From an uncultured Lachnospiraceae bacterium (GTDB lineage: Bacteria > Bacillota > Clostridia > Lachnospirales > Lachnospiraceae): a DNA stretch of 37,881 bases. The stretch is taken from assembly GCA_910585605.1 (NCBI GenBank), contig CAJUFL010000035.1, positions 1-37,881 on the forward strand. The letters are read 5' to 3'. Position numbers and translations under genes: made by a program. Shown one piece after another: positions 7,195 to 16,577 of the stretch (the stretch's first letter is position 1; each line of letters starts with the position of its first letter). The notes beneath the pieces were generated by a model. The model saw nothing but the letters and a program-made list of their open reading frames with translations, was not told the origin of the DNA and ran no database searches.

Positions 7195-9198
7195 TTAATC
7201 ACTAATATGCAACACTCTGGCTCCAATATTACAATTTCTATTACATGGTGCCTGACTTGAATAGGTGACATTAAATCGGAATCTTTCATTGTTTTTAGCT
7301 GAATTGTGTGCATAGAATGTTGCATATCCGCTGCTGTCATAACCGCCACACAAAAGTATATGTGGCCTATATGTATGTGTATTACACCATTGAATTACAA
7401 CATCCCCAGCAGATAGAATACTGCTATTTAAATCCTTTGTTGCATATCCTTGTGCATTTAATCTTAAGATCTGACCCTGAACACCTGTCGCATTTGCCAC
7501 AGCATTATAACAGTTTGTTGTAATATATTCTGTTTTAATCGATATTCCTCCTGCCTGTACACATTTAGATACAAACTCTGCACATAATCCCTGTCCATCA
7601 TTCCAATGATTTGAGGCATACTTTAACGCAGCATTTACATTATAGAATGGCACCGTTTTCTCTTTTAGTTTCTGATACGCCGCACCTCCCCGGTCTATAA
7701 CAGCGCCCTTCCCGACTATTCTGATTTCAATTGCTTCTGCCTGACGGGAACCTCCCGTCGTTCCTGCGGTCTCTCCATTCTTTGCCCAGCCCATCCAGCC
7801 GATTTCTGCCACATGCATTCTATAATAGATGTCAAAGTCCTTTGCCAGATTCCCCTTTAATTTGATCTCAACAGCTTCCAGTTTTCTGGATTCACCGATT
7901 GTTCCCGCCAGTTCACCGCTGTTCTTCCATCCCTGCCATCCTACATATGATACATGGGCACGGTACTCTATCCCGCTCTTTCCATCCGCATCTGCCAGAT
8001 TAATTTTTAATCCTTCCATCTGTCTTTTTTCACCAATTGTTCCTGCTGTCTTTCCGTCACTGACCAGACTTTTCCATCCTGCATATGCACAGTGTGCCTG
8101 ATAGGTAAGCTTTGGTTTCACAATACTATGGCGGCCTCCAACAGAAAATGCTGCATTTTTCTTTACCAGCCTGATCCGAATCGCTTCCATCTGTAGCGAA
8201 AGCCCCTCGGAACCTGCTGTTTCTCCATTTTTTGCCCAACCGAGCCAGCCAAACTCTGCAACATGAACAGAATAATATATATCGTATTTTTCAGCAAAGG
8301 TTCCGGTCAGCTGAATCTGAATTCCCTCCATACGTTTTGACTGGTTTTCTGTCCCTGCGACCTGCCCTGATGTTTTCCATCCCTGCCAGCCTGCATTTTC
8401 AACATGTGCACGATATTTGACCATGCTGTTTCCCTTATCATCCTTTAATGCAATCTTAAGACTCTCTAAACGTTTTCCCTTACCAGTTGTTCCTGCTATT
8501 GCGCCATCCTTTACATTCGGCATCCAGCCTGTTTCCTGCACATGAGCCTGATAAGAAAGCGCAGGTATCTCCGTAATCTTCCCAGTCGTTGCAGATACTT
8601 GTACTGCAGAGGAATCCCCAGTTGTTTTTTCTGTCGTTAGCGGCTTCTCTGCTATAACCGGAGCCCCGGTATTTTCTTCTACTGCCACCTTCTCTCCAGC
8701 TTCTTTTTCTGTGGTAATATTTTTATCCACATTTACATCTTTATTTTCTGCTGCTTCATCTTCCTCATAAATTTCATTATCTTCAAAATCGTATTCCGGT
8801 TCATCGTCATCATAATTCTCATTCTCTACAAATACCCGAATCTTCTTTGCAATTCTTTTGCCATTTTTGTTCTTTGCCTTGGACATTACAGTAATTGTAC
8901 TTTCGCCTTCTTTCTTTGCCCGGACTATAATTTTCTTTCCTATTGTTTTTGCAGAAATCACTTTCTTATCAGATATCTTAATTATAATTTTTTTATTTGT
9001 TCCTTTCGTCGCCATTACATTATATTTAATGCTCTCACTCTCTCCCTTCTCCAAATTCAGAGAAGCTTTTTCCACAACAAGCTTCTTAACAAGCTTCCTT
9101 CCGGCGGCATCCGCTTTGATCGGAATGATTCCAATACCGCTAATCACCATAATAACTGCCAGTACCATTGCTTTGATTTTCATTTTTGTTTTTTTCAT
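7195..9198 (-). CDS. ChW-repeat secreted cysteine hydrolase (amidase_6-like)
   Basis: 667 aa with a signal peptide (residues 1-32, ending IKADAA). Domain order: a BIG2/cadherin-like segment (about 35-125), a long acidic and Thr-rich linker (about 126-215, with TTEK motifs), and two blocks of three ChW (clostridial hydrophobic W) repeats at about 217-345 and 365-495. Each repeat has the form YxxHVxxxGWxxWxxxGxxAGTxGxxxRxEAxxIxL. A C-terminal domain of about 150 residues follows. That domain has GQGLCAEFVSKC (candidate catalytic Cys), DVVIQW, RPHILLCGG (His) and FYAHNSAKNN (Asn), which fits the putative amidase_6/CHAP-like cysteine hydrolase fold. ChW repeats are thought to bind cell surfaces. 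Probable wall-associated peptidase or amidase. GGGAG eight nt upstream supports the start. Confidence 0.85.
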   Translation of the reverse strand: MKKTKMKIKAMVLAVIMVISGIGIIPIKADAAGRKLVKKLVVEKASLNLEKGESESIKYNVMATKGTNKKIIIKISDKKVISAKTIGKKIIVRAKKEGESTITVMSKAKNKNGKRIAKKIRVFVENENYDDDEPEYDFEDNEIYEEDEAAENKDVNVDKNITTEKEAGEKVAVEENTGAPVIAEKPLTTEKTTGDSSAVQVSATTGKITEIPALSYQAHVQETGWMPNVKDGAIAGTTGKGKRLESLKIALKDDKGNSMVKYRAHVENAGWQGWKTSGQVAGTENQSKRMEGIQIQLTGTFAEKYDIYYSVHVAEFGWLGWAKNGETAGSEGLSLQMEAIRIRLVKKNAAFSVGGRHSIVKPKLTYQAHCAYAGWKSLVSDGKTAGTIGEKRQMEGLKINLADADGKSGIEYRAHVSYVGWQGWKNSGELAGTIGESRKLEAVEIKLKGNLAKDFDIYYRMHVAEIGWMGWAKNGETAGTTGGSRQAEAIEIRIVGKGAVIDRGGAAYQKLKEKTVPFYNVNAALKYASNHWNDGQGLCAEFVSKCVQAGGISIKTEYITTNCYNAVANATGVQGQILRLNAQGYATKDLNSSILSAGDVVIQWCNTHTYRPHILLCGGYDSSGYATFYAHNSAKNNERFRFNVTYSSQAPCNRNCNIGARVLHISD

Positions 9199-9318
9199 AA
9201 AAAACGCTCCCTTCTTTCACTAAACAACTATGCTCATCTTATCCTCCGTTTTGCCAGGCACCGTTCCATACATGAAGTCAGGTCTTCGTTAAAACCCGGT
9301 TTCTTTGATTTCCATCGT

Positions 9319-9370
9319 AAAAATCCGTGTATGAAATGTGCTTTATGCTTACATCATACACGGATTTTTT
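9319..9370 (-). terminator. Strong bidirectional-looking terminator
   Basis: AAAAATCCGTGTATGA pairs with TCATACACGGATTTTTTT around a short loop. Read on the minus strand it follows the stop at 9432 by about 60 nt and ends in five T. The plus strand also ends in seven T. It separates the PD-(D/E)XK gene from the ChW gene, whose own promoter must then lie in 9199-9318. Confidence 0.8.
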
Positions 9371-9431
9371 TATAAAATATGAAATTGTAATATTTATAAA
9401 AATTATTGTAACTTTTGACAACGGAATGCCT

Positions 9432-11123
9432 TTAACCTTCTTTCACCATACACTCTTTCCGGTAAAAGCAGATCCCGTATTTCCGGATGAGCCGGTATCC
9501 CTCCTTATACAAGGATGCCTCATAATTCTTCTCCTCTATCTGCCTCAATGCTTCCCCACAGCCTTCCTCCATCCGGTCAAAATCCTTTACGACCTTTATC
9601 TCCATTATCACTGCCTGCCCTCTTACAGACAGATGCTTAAATAAAATATCCGGTCTGCCGTTTCCGCTTTCACGGTTGGAGATAACGGTATAATGCTTAC
9701 ATCCCTTTAACAGTCCGCAAAGGAAACCATGATAATAATTCTCTGCATAATCATAAAAGCTGATGGTTTCTAACAGCAGCTCTGACACTTCATTTGCAAA
9801 AGTCTCACAATCTCCTTCTAAAATTGCTTTGTGCAAAATACTCAGGTCTGTTGCTTTTAACCTTTTATCAAACCACTCCAGAATAGTATTCTCATAGATA
9901 TAGCCAATCTCTTCATTCGGAAGTGCCATTTTCAGATAGATATTCCTCTCTTCCCTCCGCTCAGATATTTTTTTTAGATAGCCGGTAAAAAACAAAAAAT
10001 TCCATAGGTTATCCTGGGTTTTGTGAATATCCTCATAGGTAATATCCTCATGAACCGGTTTTTCAATGGTTCCTCCTTCCAGCAGTCCTTCTATCTCCTG
10101 TTTCACCACACTGTCCGCTTCTTCAATCAGTTCCCGGATAATGCCGTTAGAAGAAGTGTTTGACCAGTACGGCTTTGGAAATGCGGCCGGATTTGAACTT
10201 AAGGCGCTTACATAATTAATCACACTCCATGGATTGTAAACCTCCGTGTCCCCAAACAGATATCCGTCATACCAATCCTTTACCTCCCCTATTTTATCTG
10301 ACAAACCATAATCGATAAGCATCTGCTCCACTTCACCCTGCGTAAAGCCAAAATGTTCCGCATAATCAACCGCCAGCACAGACTGGACTGCCAGATTATT
10401 CAGTCCGGTAAAAATGCTCTCTTTGCTAATCCGCAGGCATCCTGTGATAACCGCAAACTCCAGACTGTCATTCGTTTTCAGTGCAGACTCAAACAAAGAA
10501 CGAATAAAAGCGATCATCTCATCATAAAATCCCTCAAAATAAGCATTCTCCAATGGTACATCATATTCGTCAATCAATATAATGACATTTCTTTCATGGT
10601 ACTGTTTTAGGCAATTGGACAAAAATTCCAGTGCTTTGGCATAATCGATCATTTCCCCTTTCCGTTCCATGATGTTCCTATACTTCTCTTTATTTGAGGT
10701 TAATATAGCATCACATTCTAACACATAACGGTGGCGTTCATATTCCTTTGCAATTTCGTCCAAAAGGCTTTTATATGCCATATCAAAATCCGGCTGCTTC
10801 GCTGATTTTAAAGACAGGGAAATCACCGGATATTTCCCCATGTGCGCTGTATACCGTTCTCCTGCCCGGCTGATCTTCATCCCGTCAAAGTAACGGCTGT
10901 TATCCGTAATATTTCCCTGTATATCCGTATCCTGCTCAAAGAAGGTTTTTATCATGCTTAAGGCAAGGGTTTTGCCAAAGCGGCGGGGTCTGGTAAAGAG
11001 GCTGACAGCGCCCCCCTTATCCAGCATCTCCTTTATCATAAGCGTTTTATCTATATAATAGTATGGTTTATCAAGGATTCTCTCATAATCTTCAATCCCG
11101 ATTGCAACCGGCATTTTTTCCAT
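9432..11123 (-). CDS. AAA-ATPase-like / PD-(D/E)XK nuclease domain protein
   Basis: 563 aa of the large AAA-ATPase_like (PF09820) plus PDDEXK_9 (PF08011) family. It has the characteristic start (IGIEDYERI...YYIDKTLMIKEML) and a P-loop-like TRPRRFGKTLALSM at about residues 44-57. A Walker B-like VIILIDEYDVPLENA lies at about 182. The C-terminal nuclease-like core has SGNGRPDILF and VIMEIKVVKDF (the D...ExK set). AGGAGG nine nt upstream supports the start. Such genes occur in many copies in gut Firmicutes and Bacteroidetes; their role is not established. Their repetitive occurrence suggests mobility or selfish behaviour, but no flanking repeats are visible here. Confidence 0.9.
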   Translation of the reverse strand: MEKMPVAIGIEDYERILDKPYYYIDKTLMIKEMLDKGGAVSLFTRPRRFGKTLALSMIKTFFEQDTDIQGNITDNSRYFDGMKISRAGERYTAHMGKYPVISLSLKSAKQPDFDMAYKSLLDEIAKEYERHRYVLECDAILTSNKEKYRNIMERKGEMIDYAKALEFLSNCLKQYHERNVIILIDEYDVPLENAYFEGFYDEMIAFIRSLFESALKTNDSLEFAVITGCLRISKESIFTGLNNLAVQSVLAVDYAEHFGFTQGEVEQMLIDYGLSDKIGEVKDWYDGYLFGDTEVYNPWSVINYVSALSSNPAAFPKPYWSNTSSNGIIRELIEEADSVVKQEIEGLLEGGTIEKPVHEDITYEDIHKTQDNLWNFLFFTGYLKKISERREERNIYLKMALPNEEIGYIYENTILEWFDKRLKATDLSILHKAILEGDCETFANEVSELLLETISFYDYAENYYHGFLCGLLKGCKHYTVISNRESGNGRPDILFKHLSVRGQAVIMEIKVVKDFDRMEEGCGEALRQIEEKNYEASLYKEGYRLIRKYGICFYRKECMVKEG

Positions 11124-11240
11124 TCTGTCCTGCCTCCTTTTACGGATATGTTATAGGTTATTGTAGCATAGGGTTAGAAAAAATACCACAATTGGAGGGG
11201 AACTTTTAAGACATTTTAATCTGTACGGAAGCTCCCAAAA

Positions 11241-12944
11241 TCACTCCGCCTCAAAATACTCCTCCGGCATATCCAATTCCGGTTTATCCTGAATTTTCCA
11301 CGCCAGTTTACTGGTCCTTTCTTTCACCTCATCCAGCTTTTTCCGAATCCCCTTTAACTCTCCCATACAAATATCCGCACTTTTTGCATCCCCTGCCTGC
11401 TGATACAATCCTACTCCAACTCCCAGCATATCCGCATAATCTATGTACTCCTCAAGAGAATACGGATTGCATGCAATCGCCTTCTGCTTTGCCTCTATCA
11501 CCTCCGCAAAATTTCCCTCTGCATATGCCGATCTTGCTTTTGCACTCCATGCAATGGAAACATACTGATTATGTGAAAGGATTTCGGAAGCAATCCGGTC
11601 CATGTCTGAAGGAGCAGACACCTTTTTCAATGCCTCAATCTGCAAATCGGTATTCCATGGATAGAATGCCAGTGAAGTATCTGATAAGGAAAAAGCCGAT
11701 GTTCCCGTTACAATCCCGAAATATAAGATTACCAAACCCATAACAAACACCGCCGCTCCCGTCTTGTTATTCTTATACTTAATTTTCCTTCCCTGCTCTC
11801 CTTCTACATCTAAGCACAGCAGTAATAAAAACCACATCACCATATACTGCAAATCAAAATCAAACAGCATATGCACCGCAAACAAAACAAGCAGGATTTT
11901 TCTCATAATATCGGTATGTTTCGATAACATACATTTTCCTAAGCAAACAATGAATAAAATACCGGCAATCCAGCCCACATCCAAAAATATCTGCAAAATA
12001 TCGTTATGTACATACCTGACGGAATAAACTCCTGTCTGGAAAGAACCCTGTTTATAATAATATCCCAGATACCCTAATCCAAACGGATGCCGCAAAATCT
12101 CTGTGAACGCATCTTTCATATAAAGCAGCCTGCCCAAAAAAGTACTGCTCCAAACGGATGTTGTCAGAAAACGTCCTATTCCATCTGCCTGCCCATTTAT
12201 CTTAGTAAAAAAACCTATTAACATCATCCCCGCAAAAGCTGCCACAATGGGAAGAAGCACCTCTTTTTTTCGATAATATATACATAGAAACAAAATCATA
12301 ACAACCAGCAGTACCCACACAGTTCTGCTTCCTGAAAGAAAAATACCCGCTGTCAGAATTACCGTCTGAAAACAAAATTTTTTCCCTGATATCTCTGTCC
12401 TGTTATGCATGACCAACACGACAAGTCCTGCCAGAAGATACATTGCATAAGTGTTGGGATATTGGAAAAATCCCCCCATTCTTCCATTTACCATGAGAAA
12501 ATCCCTGCAAACCGGAATAAGGGCAAGCAGACACGAAAAAATTGTCATCCATGTCCCTAACACTGGCAGTAAATACAGCATCTCGTTTCTTTTTTCTTTG
12601 GAAAGCTGTAATAATCCCACCGCAAACAGCGGTGCCGGTAAAAATTTTACTGCTCCCCACGGTGCCATCCCACGGTCAACCGCCCAAAAAACACTCAGGA
12701 GATAGCCGGCAAAAACAGCGCATACCGTTATAAATGATATTGAACAGGAATACGTCAATCTCCTCTCCCTTTTCCAATATCTCCATAACCAGATTAAAAG
12801 CATCATTGCAATCAAGGCACTGGAACATTCGTAAAATACTCCTACCATAAAAGGAGCTGCACAAAATATAATGGCAGGTATATCAGCTACCCTTTCTTTC
12901 CAATATGAAATTTTCCCTATATTATTCGTTATCTCCATGTGCAC
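11241..12944 (-). CDS. O-antigen ligase / Wzy-type polymerase family membrane protein
   Basis: 567 aa with about eleven to twelve membrane segments in the first 420 residues. A Wzy_C-like loop holds FFQYPNTYAMYLLAG and ILRHPFGLGYLGYYY...YSVRYVHNDILQIFLDVGW (about 290-330), the usual conserved core of the O-antigen ligase/polymerase family. The C-terminal 130 residues are soluble and helical with TPR-like spacing (WSAKARSAYAEGNFAEVIEAKQKAIACNPYSLEEY). The start is GTG at 12944 or ATG at 12938; neither has a strong SD. Only 26 bp separate it from the LRR gene upstream, so the two are probably co-transcribed. A role in joining or ligating a surface glycan is inferred from family. Confidence 0.85.
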   Translation of the reverse strand: MHMEITNNIGKISYWKERVADIPAIIFCAAPFMVGVFYECSSALIAMMLLIWLWRYWKRERRLTYSCSISFITVCAVFAGYLLSVFWAVDRGMAPWGAVKFLPAPLFAVGLLQLSKEKRNEMLYLLPVLGTWMTIFSCLLALIPVCRDFLMVNGRMGGFFQYPNTYAMYLLAGLVVLVMHNRTEISGKKFCFQTVILTAGIFLSGSRTVWVLLVVMILFLCIYYRKKEVLLPIVAAFAGMMLIGFFTKINGQADGIGRFLTTSVWSSTFLGRLLYMKDAFTEILRHPFGLGYLGYYYKQGSFQTGVYSVRYVHNDILQIFLDVGWIAGILFIVCLGKCMLSKHTDIMRKILLVLFAVHMLFDFDLQYMVMWFLLLLCLDVEGEQGRKIKYKNNKTGAAVFVMGLVILYFGIVTGTSAFSLSDTSLAFYPWNTDLQIEALKKVSAPSDMDRIASEILSHNQYVSIAWSAKARSAYAEGNFAEVIEAKQKAIACNPYSLEEYIDYADMLGVGVGLYQQAGDAKSADICMGELKGIRKKLDEVKERTSKLAWKIQDKPELDMPEEYFEAE

Positions 12945-12970
12945 CTGCTGTTTCCCTGTTCCTTAAACAC

Positions 12971-14947
12971 TCACTTTGTCTTTTTGCTGATCGTCACATA
13001 CTTACCATACGCTTTTTTGGTCTTCCCGTTTTCTGCTTTAACATTCTTATAAGCCCGGATACGGATATAATATTTTTTCCTGCTCTTTAGCTTGGATATT
13101 GTATATTGGGTCTTATTTTTAACCGTATACGTTTTTGCACCCTTAAAATTTTTCTTTGTGCTGACCTGAATCTGATATCCATTTGCCCCGGATACTTTTT
13201 TCCATTTTAATGCTAATCCCTTCTTTTTGGCGGTTGCTTTGAATTTTTTTACCTTTTTCAACTTTGGCTGTTTCTGCATGTTTGGGTCCGTATTTTCAGA
13301 AGTGTTATTGTTGCCGACATCTTTTGGAGGTATGTTATCGATATTATCCTGATTAGGTGGATTTTGGGGTATCAGCTTTACATTCAGTTCATTTTCCTTT
13401 GCATAAGTCACTGCATAGGAGCCTTCCTCAGTATGAATGATTAAATGTTTGTTACATCCCAAAAATGCACTTTCTTCGATACTCGTTACATTACTTGGAA
13501 TATCAATATTTATCAATTTGCTACATTCATAAAATGCACCATTTCCGATACCCGTTACACTGCTCGGGATACTGATACTCGTTAATCCGCTACATTTCCA
13601 AAATGCACCATCTTCGATACTTGTTACGCTGTTTGGGATACTGACACTCGTTAAACTGCTGCAACCAGAAAATAAATACTCCCTAATATTCGTTACTCTG
13701 CTCGGGATACTGATACTCGTTAATCCGCTACATCTGAATGCTCTTTCTCCGATACTCGTTACACTATCCGGGATACTGATACCCGTTAACTCCCAGCAAT
13801 CGTCAAATGCACCATCCCCGATACTCGTTACACTGTCCGGAATACTGACACTTGTTAAAGACTTACATAGAGAAAATGCTGCATATGCTATATCCGTCAC
13901 ACTGTTCGGGATACTGACACTTGTTAAATCCCAGCAATTTTCAAATGCTGAATTTCCTATGCCCGTCACCCCTTCTGGAATATTAATAATTCCTTTACAT
14001 GCTCTTCCATCAATCACAATCCCATTTACAATCACACATGGATTTTCTGCCCTTTTATGATCCAGCCATTTTGTTCCTTCAAATGCATAACTTCCGATAT
14101 TCGTTACACCATTCGGGATGCTGATACTTGCTAAACTGCTACACTCAGAAAATACAGATTCCCCGATGCTCGTTACACTGTTTGGGATACTGATACTCTT
14201 CAAAGCACTACATTTCAAAAATGTACACTCCCCGATACTCGTTATACTGTTCGGAATACTGATACTCGCTAACCCACTGCACTCTTCAAATGCACCATTC
14301 CCGATACTCGTTACACTGTCTGGGATACTGATACTCGTTAATCCACTGCAGCCAGAAAACGCAGATTCCCCGATACTCGTTACCGTATCAGGAATATTAA
14401 TTATACCTTTACATTTATATCCATCAATTACAATGCCATTTACAATCACGCATGGATTGTTTGCGCTCTTATAATCTAACCATTTTGTTCCTCTAAATGC
14501 ATAACCTCCGATACTCGTTACACTGTTTGGAATACTGATACTCGTTAAAGCGCTACAACCATAAAATGCAAACTCCCCAATACTCGTTACATTACTTGGA
14601 ATATTGATATTCAATAAACCACTACAATTACAAAATGCACCATCCTCTATGCTCGTTACACTGTCTGGGATACTGATACTCATTAACCCGCGGCATCCAT
14701 AAAATGCCTCACACCCGATACCGGTTACTTTATATCCGTCTAAAACAGCCGGTATTATGACCTGACTTTCCTCTCCATCATATCCGGTTATCTCTATTGT
14801 CCCATCCCCATTTACTTCATACCACCAATCCCCGCTTGTTTCCGCATTTACAACTTCTATCTTTCCATTCATCATCCCTATATGCAGGCATGACAATACT
14901 AATAACAGATATATTACAGGTTTTGCCCAGATTCTTTCTCTTTTCAT
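12971..14947 (-). CDS. BspA-type LRR_5 secreted protein with C-terminal FN3 domain (paralog 1)
   Basis: 658 aa from the ATG at 14947, with AGGAG eight nt upstream; in-frame GTG and ATG at 14956/14953 lie over the SD. Signal peptide at residues 1-36 (YLLLVLSCLHIG...VVNAE). More than a dozen 23-residue repeats of the LRR_5/BspA type (SIPNSVTSIGxxAFxxCSxLTSI) are interrupted by two copies of the family's non-canonical insert (GTKWLDxK...CVIVNGIVIDG). Residues about 525-560 form a Pro/Asn-rich linker. The last 95 residues form a Lys-rich fibronectin type III-like module (ALKWKKVSGANGYQIQVS...KYYIRIRAYK). No sorting motif. Likely an adhesin or glycan-binding surface protein. The FN3 end is nearly identical in all three tandem paralogs. 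Confidence 0.88.
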   Translation of the reverse strand: MKRERIWAKPVIYLLLVLSCLHIGMMNGKIEVVNAETSGDWWYEVNGDGTIEITGYDGEESQVIIPAVLDGYKVTGIGCEAFYGCRGLMSISIPDSVTSIEDGAFCNCSGLLNINIPSNVTSIGEFAFYGCSALTSISIPNSVTSIGGYAFRGTKWLDYKSANNPCVIVNGIVIDGYKCKGIINIPDTVTSIGESAFSGCSGLTSISIPDSVTSIGNGAFEECSGLASISIPNSITSIGECTFLKCSALKSISIPNSVTSIGESVFSECSSLASISIPNGVTNIGSYAFEGTKWLDHKRAENPCVIVNGIVIDGRACKGIINIPEGVTGIGNSAFENCWDLTSVSIPNSVTDIAYAAFSLCKSLTSVSIPDSVTSIGDGAFDDCWELTGISIPDSVTSIGERAFRCSGLTSISIPSRVTNIREYLFSGCSSLTSVSIPNSVTSIEDGAFWKCSGLTSISIPSSVTGIGNGAFYECSKLINIDIPSNVTSIEESAFLGCNKHLIIHTEEGSYAVTYAKENELNVKLIPQNPPNQDNIDNIPPKDVGNNNTSENTDPNMQKQPKLKKVKKFKATAKKKGLALKWKKVSGANGYQIQVSTKKNFKGAKTYTVKNKTQYTISKLKSRKKYYIRIRAYKNVKAENGKTKKAYGKYVTISKKTK

Positions 14948-15003
14948 CTCCATCACTCCTACTCACATTTTTTATCTTTACTATGCTTGTTCCTTAACAA
15001 CAC

Positions 15004-16527
15004 TCACTTTGTCTTTTTACTAATCGTTACATATTTTCCATACGCTTTTTGGGTCTTCCCATTTTCTGCTTTATAATTCTTATAAGCCCTGATACGGATA
15101 TAATATTTTTTCCCGCTCTTTAATTTGGATACTGTATATTTTGTCTTATTTTTAACCGTATACGTTTTTGCTCCCTTAAAATTTTTCTTTGTGCTGACCT
15201 GAATCTGATATCCATTTGCCCCAGATACCTTCTTCCACTTTAATGCTAATCCTTTCTTTTTGGCGGTTGCTTTGAATTTTTTCACTTTTGAAACTTCCAC
15301 TTTCTCTATATCCGTCTTTTGGTCGGGATGATTTTGGGATAATATTTTTGCTGTTAATCCATTTTCTTTTGCATAAGTAACCGCATAGGAACCTTCTTCT
15401 GTAAATATTGTTAAATTTTTGTTATACGCTTTAAATGCGCCTGCTTCTATACCGGTAACACTACTTGGAATAGTGACGCTTGTCAGATTACTGCAGCCGG
15501 CAAATGCACCATTCCCGATACTTGTTACGCTATTCGGAATACTGATACTCGTTAACCCACAGCAGCCTTCAAATGTACTCCTACCGATACTCGTTACGCT
15601 GTTTGGGATACTAATACTTATTAGCCCGCTGCATCCATAAAATGCACTATTCCCGATACTCGTTACACTGTCTGGGATACTAATACTCGTTAATCCGCTG
15701 CAATATCTAAATGCACTATTCCCGATGTTCGTTACACTGTTTGGGATACTGATACTCATTAACTCACTACAATTATAAAATGCAGAATCCCCGATACTCG
15801 TTACACTGTTTGGGATACTGATACTCGTTAATCCGCTGCAATTTTCAAATACATAATTTTCGATACTCGTTACACTGTTTGGGATATTAACTGCACCTTT
15901 ACATGCATACCCATCAATTAAAATCCCATTTACAACAACACATGGATCTATCGCTCTCTTATTGTCTAACCATTTTGTCCAAGAAAATGCCCTATCCCCG
16001 ATACTCGTTACACTGTTTGGTATACTGATGTTTGATAAACCACTGCAATCAGCAAATGCATAATCCCCGATACTCGTTACGCTATTCGGTATACTGATAC
16101 TCGTTAATCCACTGCAATTATAAAATGCAAACTTTCCGATACTCGTTACACTGTTTGGAATATTAATATCGGCTAACTCACTATTATTTTCAAATGCATA
16201 ATCCCCGATGCTTGTTACACTGTTTGGGATACTGATGCTCGTTATCTCCAAGTAACTGTTCCATCCAAACGCAAACGCATGACTCCCTATCCTCGTTACT
16301 GTATATCCGTCTAAAACAGCCGGTATTATGACCTCGCTTTCCCCTCCCCAATAGCCGGTTATCGTTGCTGTCCCATCCCCATTTGCTTTATACAACCAAT
16401 CCTCACTTACCTCACTTACTTCTGCATTTACAACTCCAATCTCTCCATTCATCATCCTTATATGCAGGCATGACAATAATAATAACAGATATATTACAGG
16501 TTTTGCCCAGATTCTTTCTCTTTTCAT
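15004..16527 (-). CDS. BspA-type LRR_5 secreted protein with C-terminal FN3 domain (paralog 2)
   Basis: 507 aa from the ATG at 16527, with the same AGGAG-TGATGGAG-ATG start context as paralog 1. The signal peptide is almost identical to that of paralog 1 (RIWAKPVIYLLLLLSCLHI). About a dozen LRR_5 repeats carry one WLDNKRAIDPCVVVNGILIDGY insert. The linker (residues about 400-415) is shorter than in its neighbours, and the same Lys-rich FN3 module closes the protein. It is 56 nt upstream of paralog 1 and 50 nt downstream of the broken paralog 3, so the three form one array. The extreme DNA similarity of signal, repeats and FN3 points to recent tandem duplication. Confidence 0.88.
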   Translation of the reverse strand: MKRERIWAKPVIYLLLLLSCLHIRMMNGEIGVVNAEVSEVSEDWLYKANGDGTATITGYWGGESEVIIPAVLDGYTVTRIGSHAFAFGWNSYLEITSISIPNSVTSIGDYAFENNSELADINIPNSVTSIGKFAFYNCSGLTSISIPNSVTSIGDYAFADCSGLSNISIPNSVTSIGDRAFSWTKWLDNKRAIDPCVVVNGILIDGYACKGAVNIPNSVTSIENYVFENCSGLTSISIPNSVTSIGDSAFYNCSELMSISIPNSVTNIGNSAFRYCSGLTSISIPDSVTSIGNSAFYGCSGLISISIPNSVTSIGRSTFEGCCGLTSISIPNSVTSIGNGAFAGCSNLTSVTIPSSVTGIEAGAFKAYNKNLTIFTEEGSYAVTYAKENGLTAKILSQNHPDQKTDIEKVEVSKVKKFKATAKKKGLALKWKKVSGANGYQIQVSTKKNFKGAKTYTVKNKTKYTVSKLKSGKKYYIRIRAYKNYKAENGKTQKAYGKYVTISKKTK

Positions 16528-16577
16528 CTCCATCACTCCTACTCACTTTTTTATCTATACTTATTCCTTAACGATGC

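Noticed and set aside
14118..14474. Plus-strand Leu/Ile-rich repetitive frames across the LRR array
   Set aside because: They are the antisense of the 69-bp LRR repeat unit and have no starts or SD.
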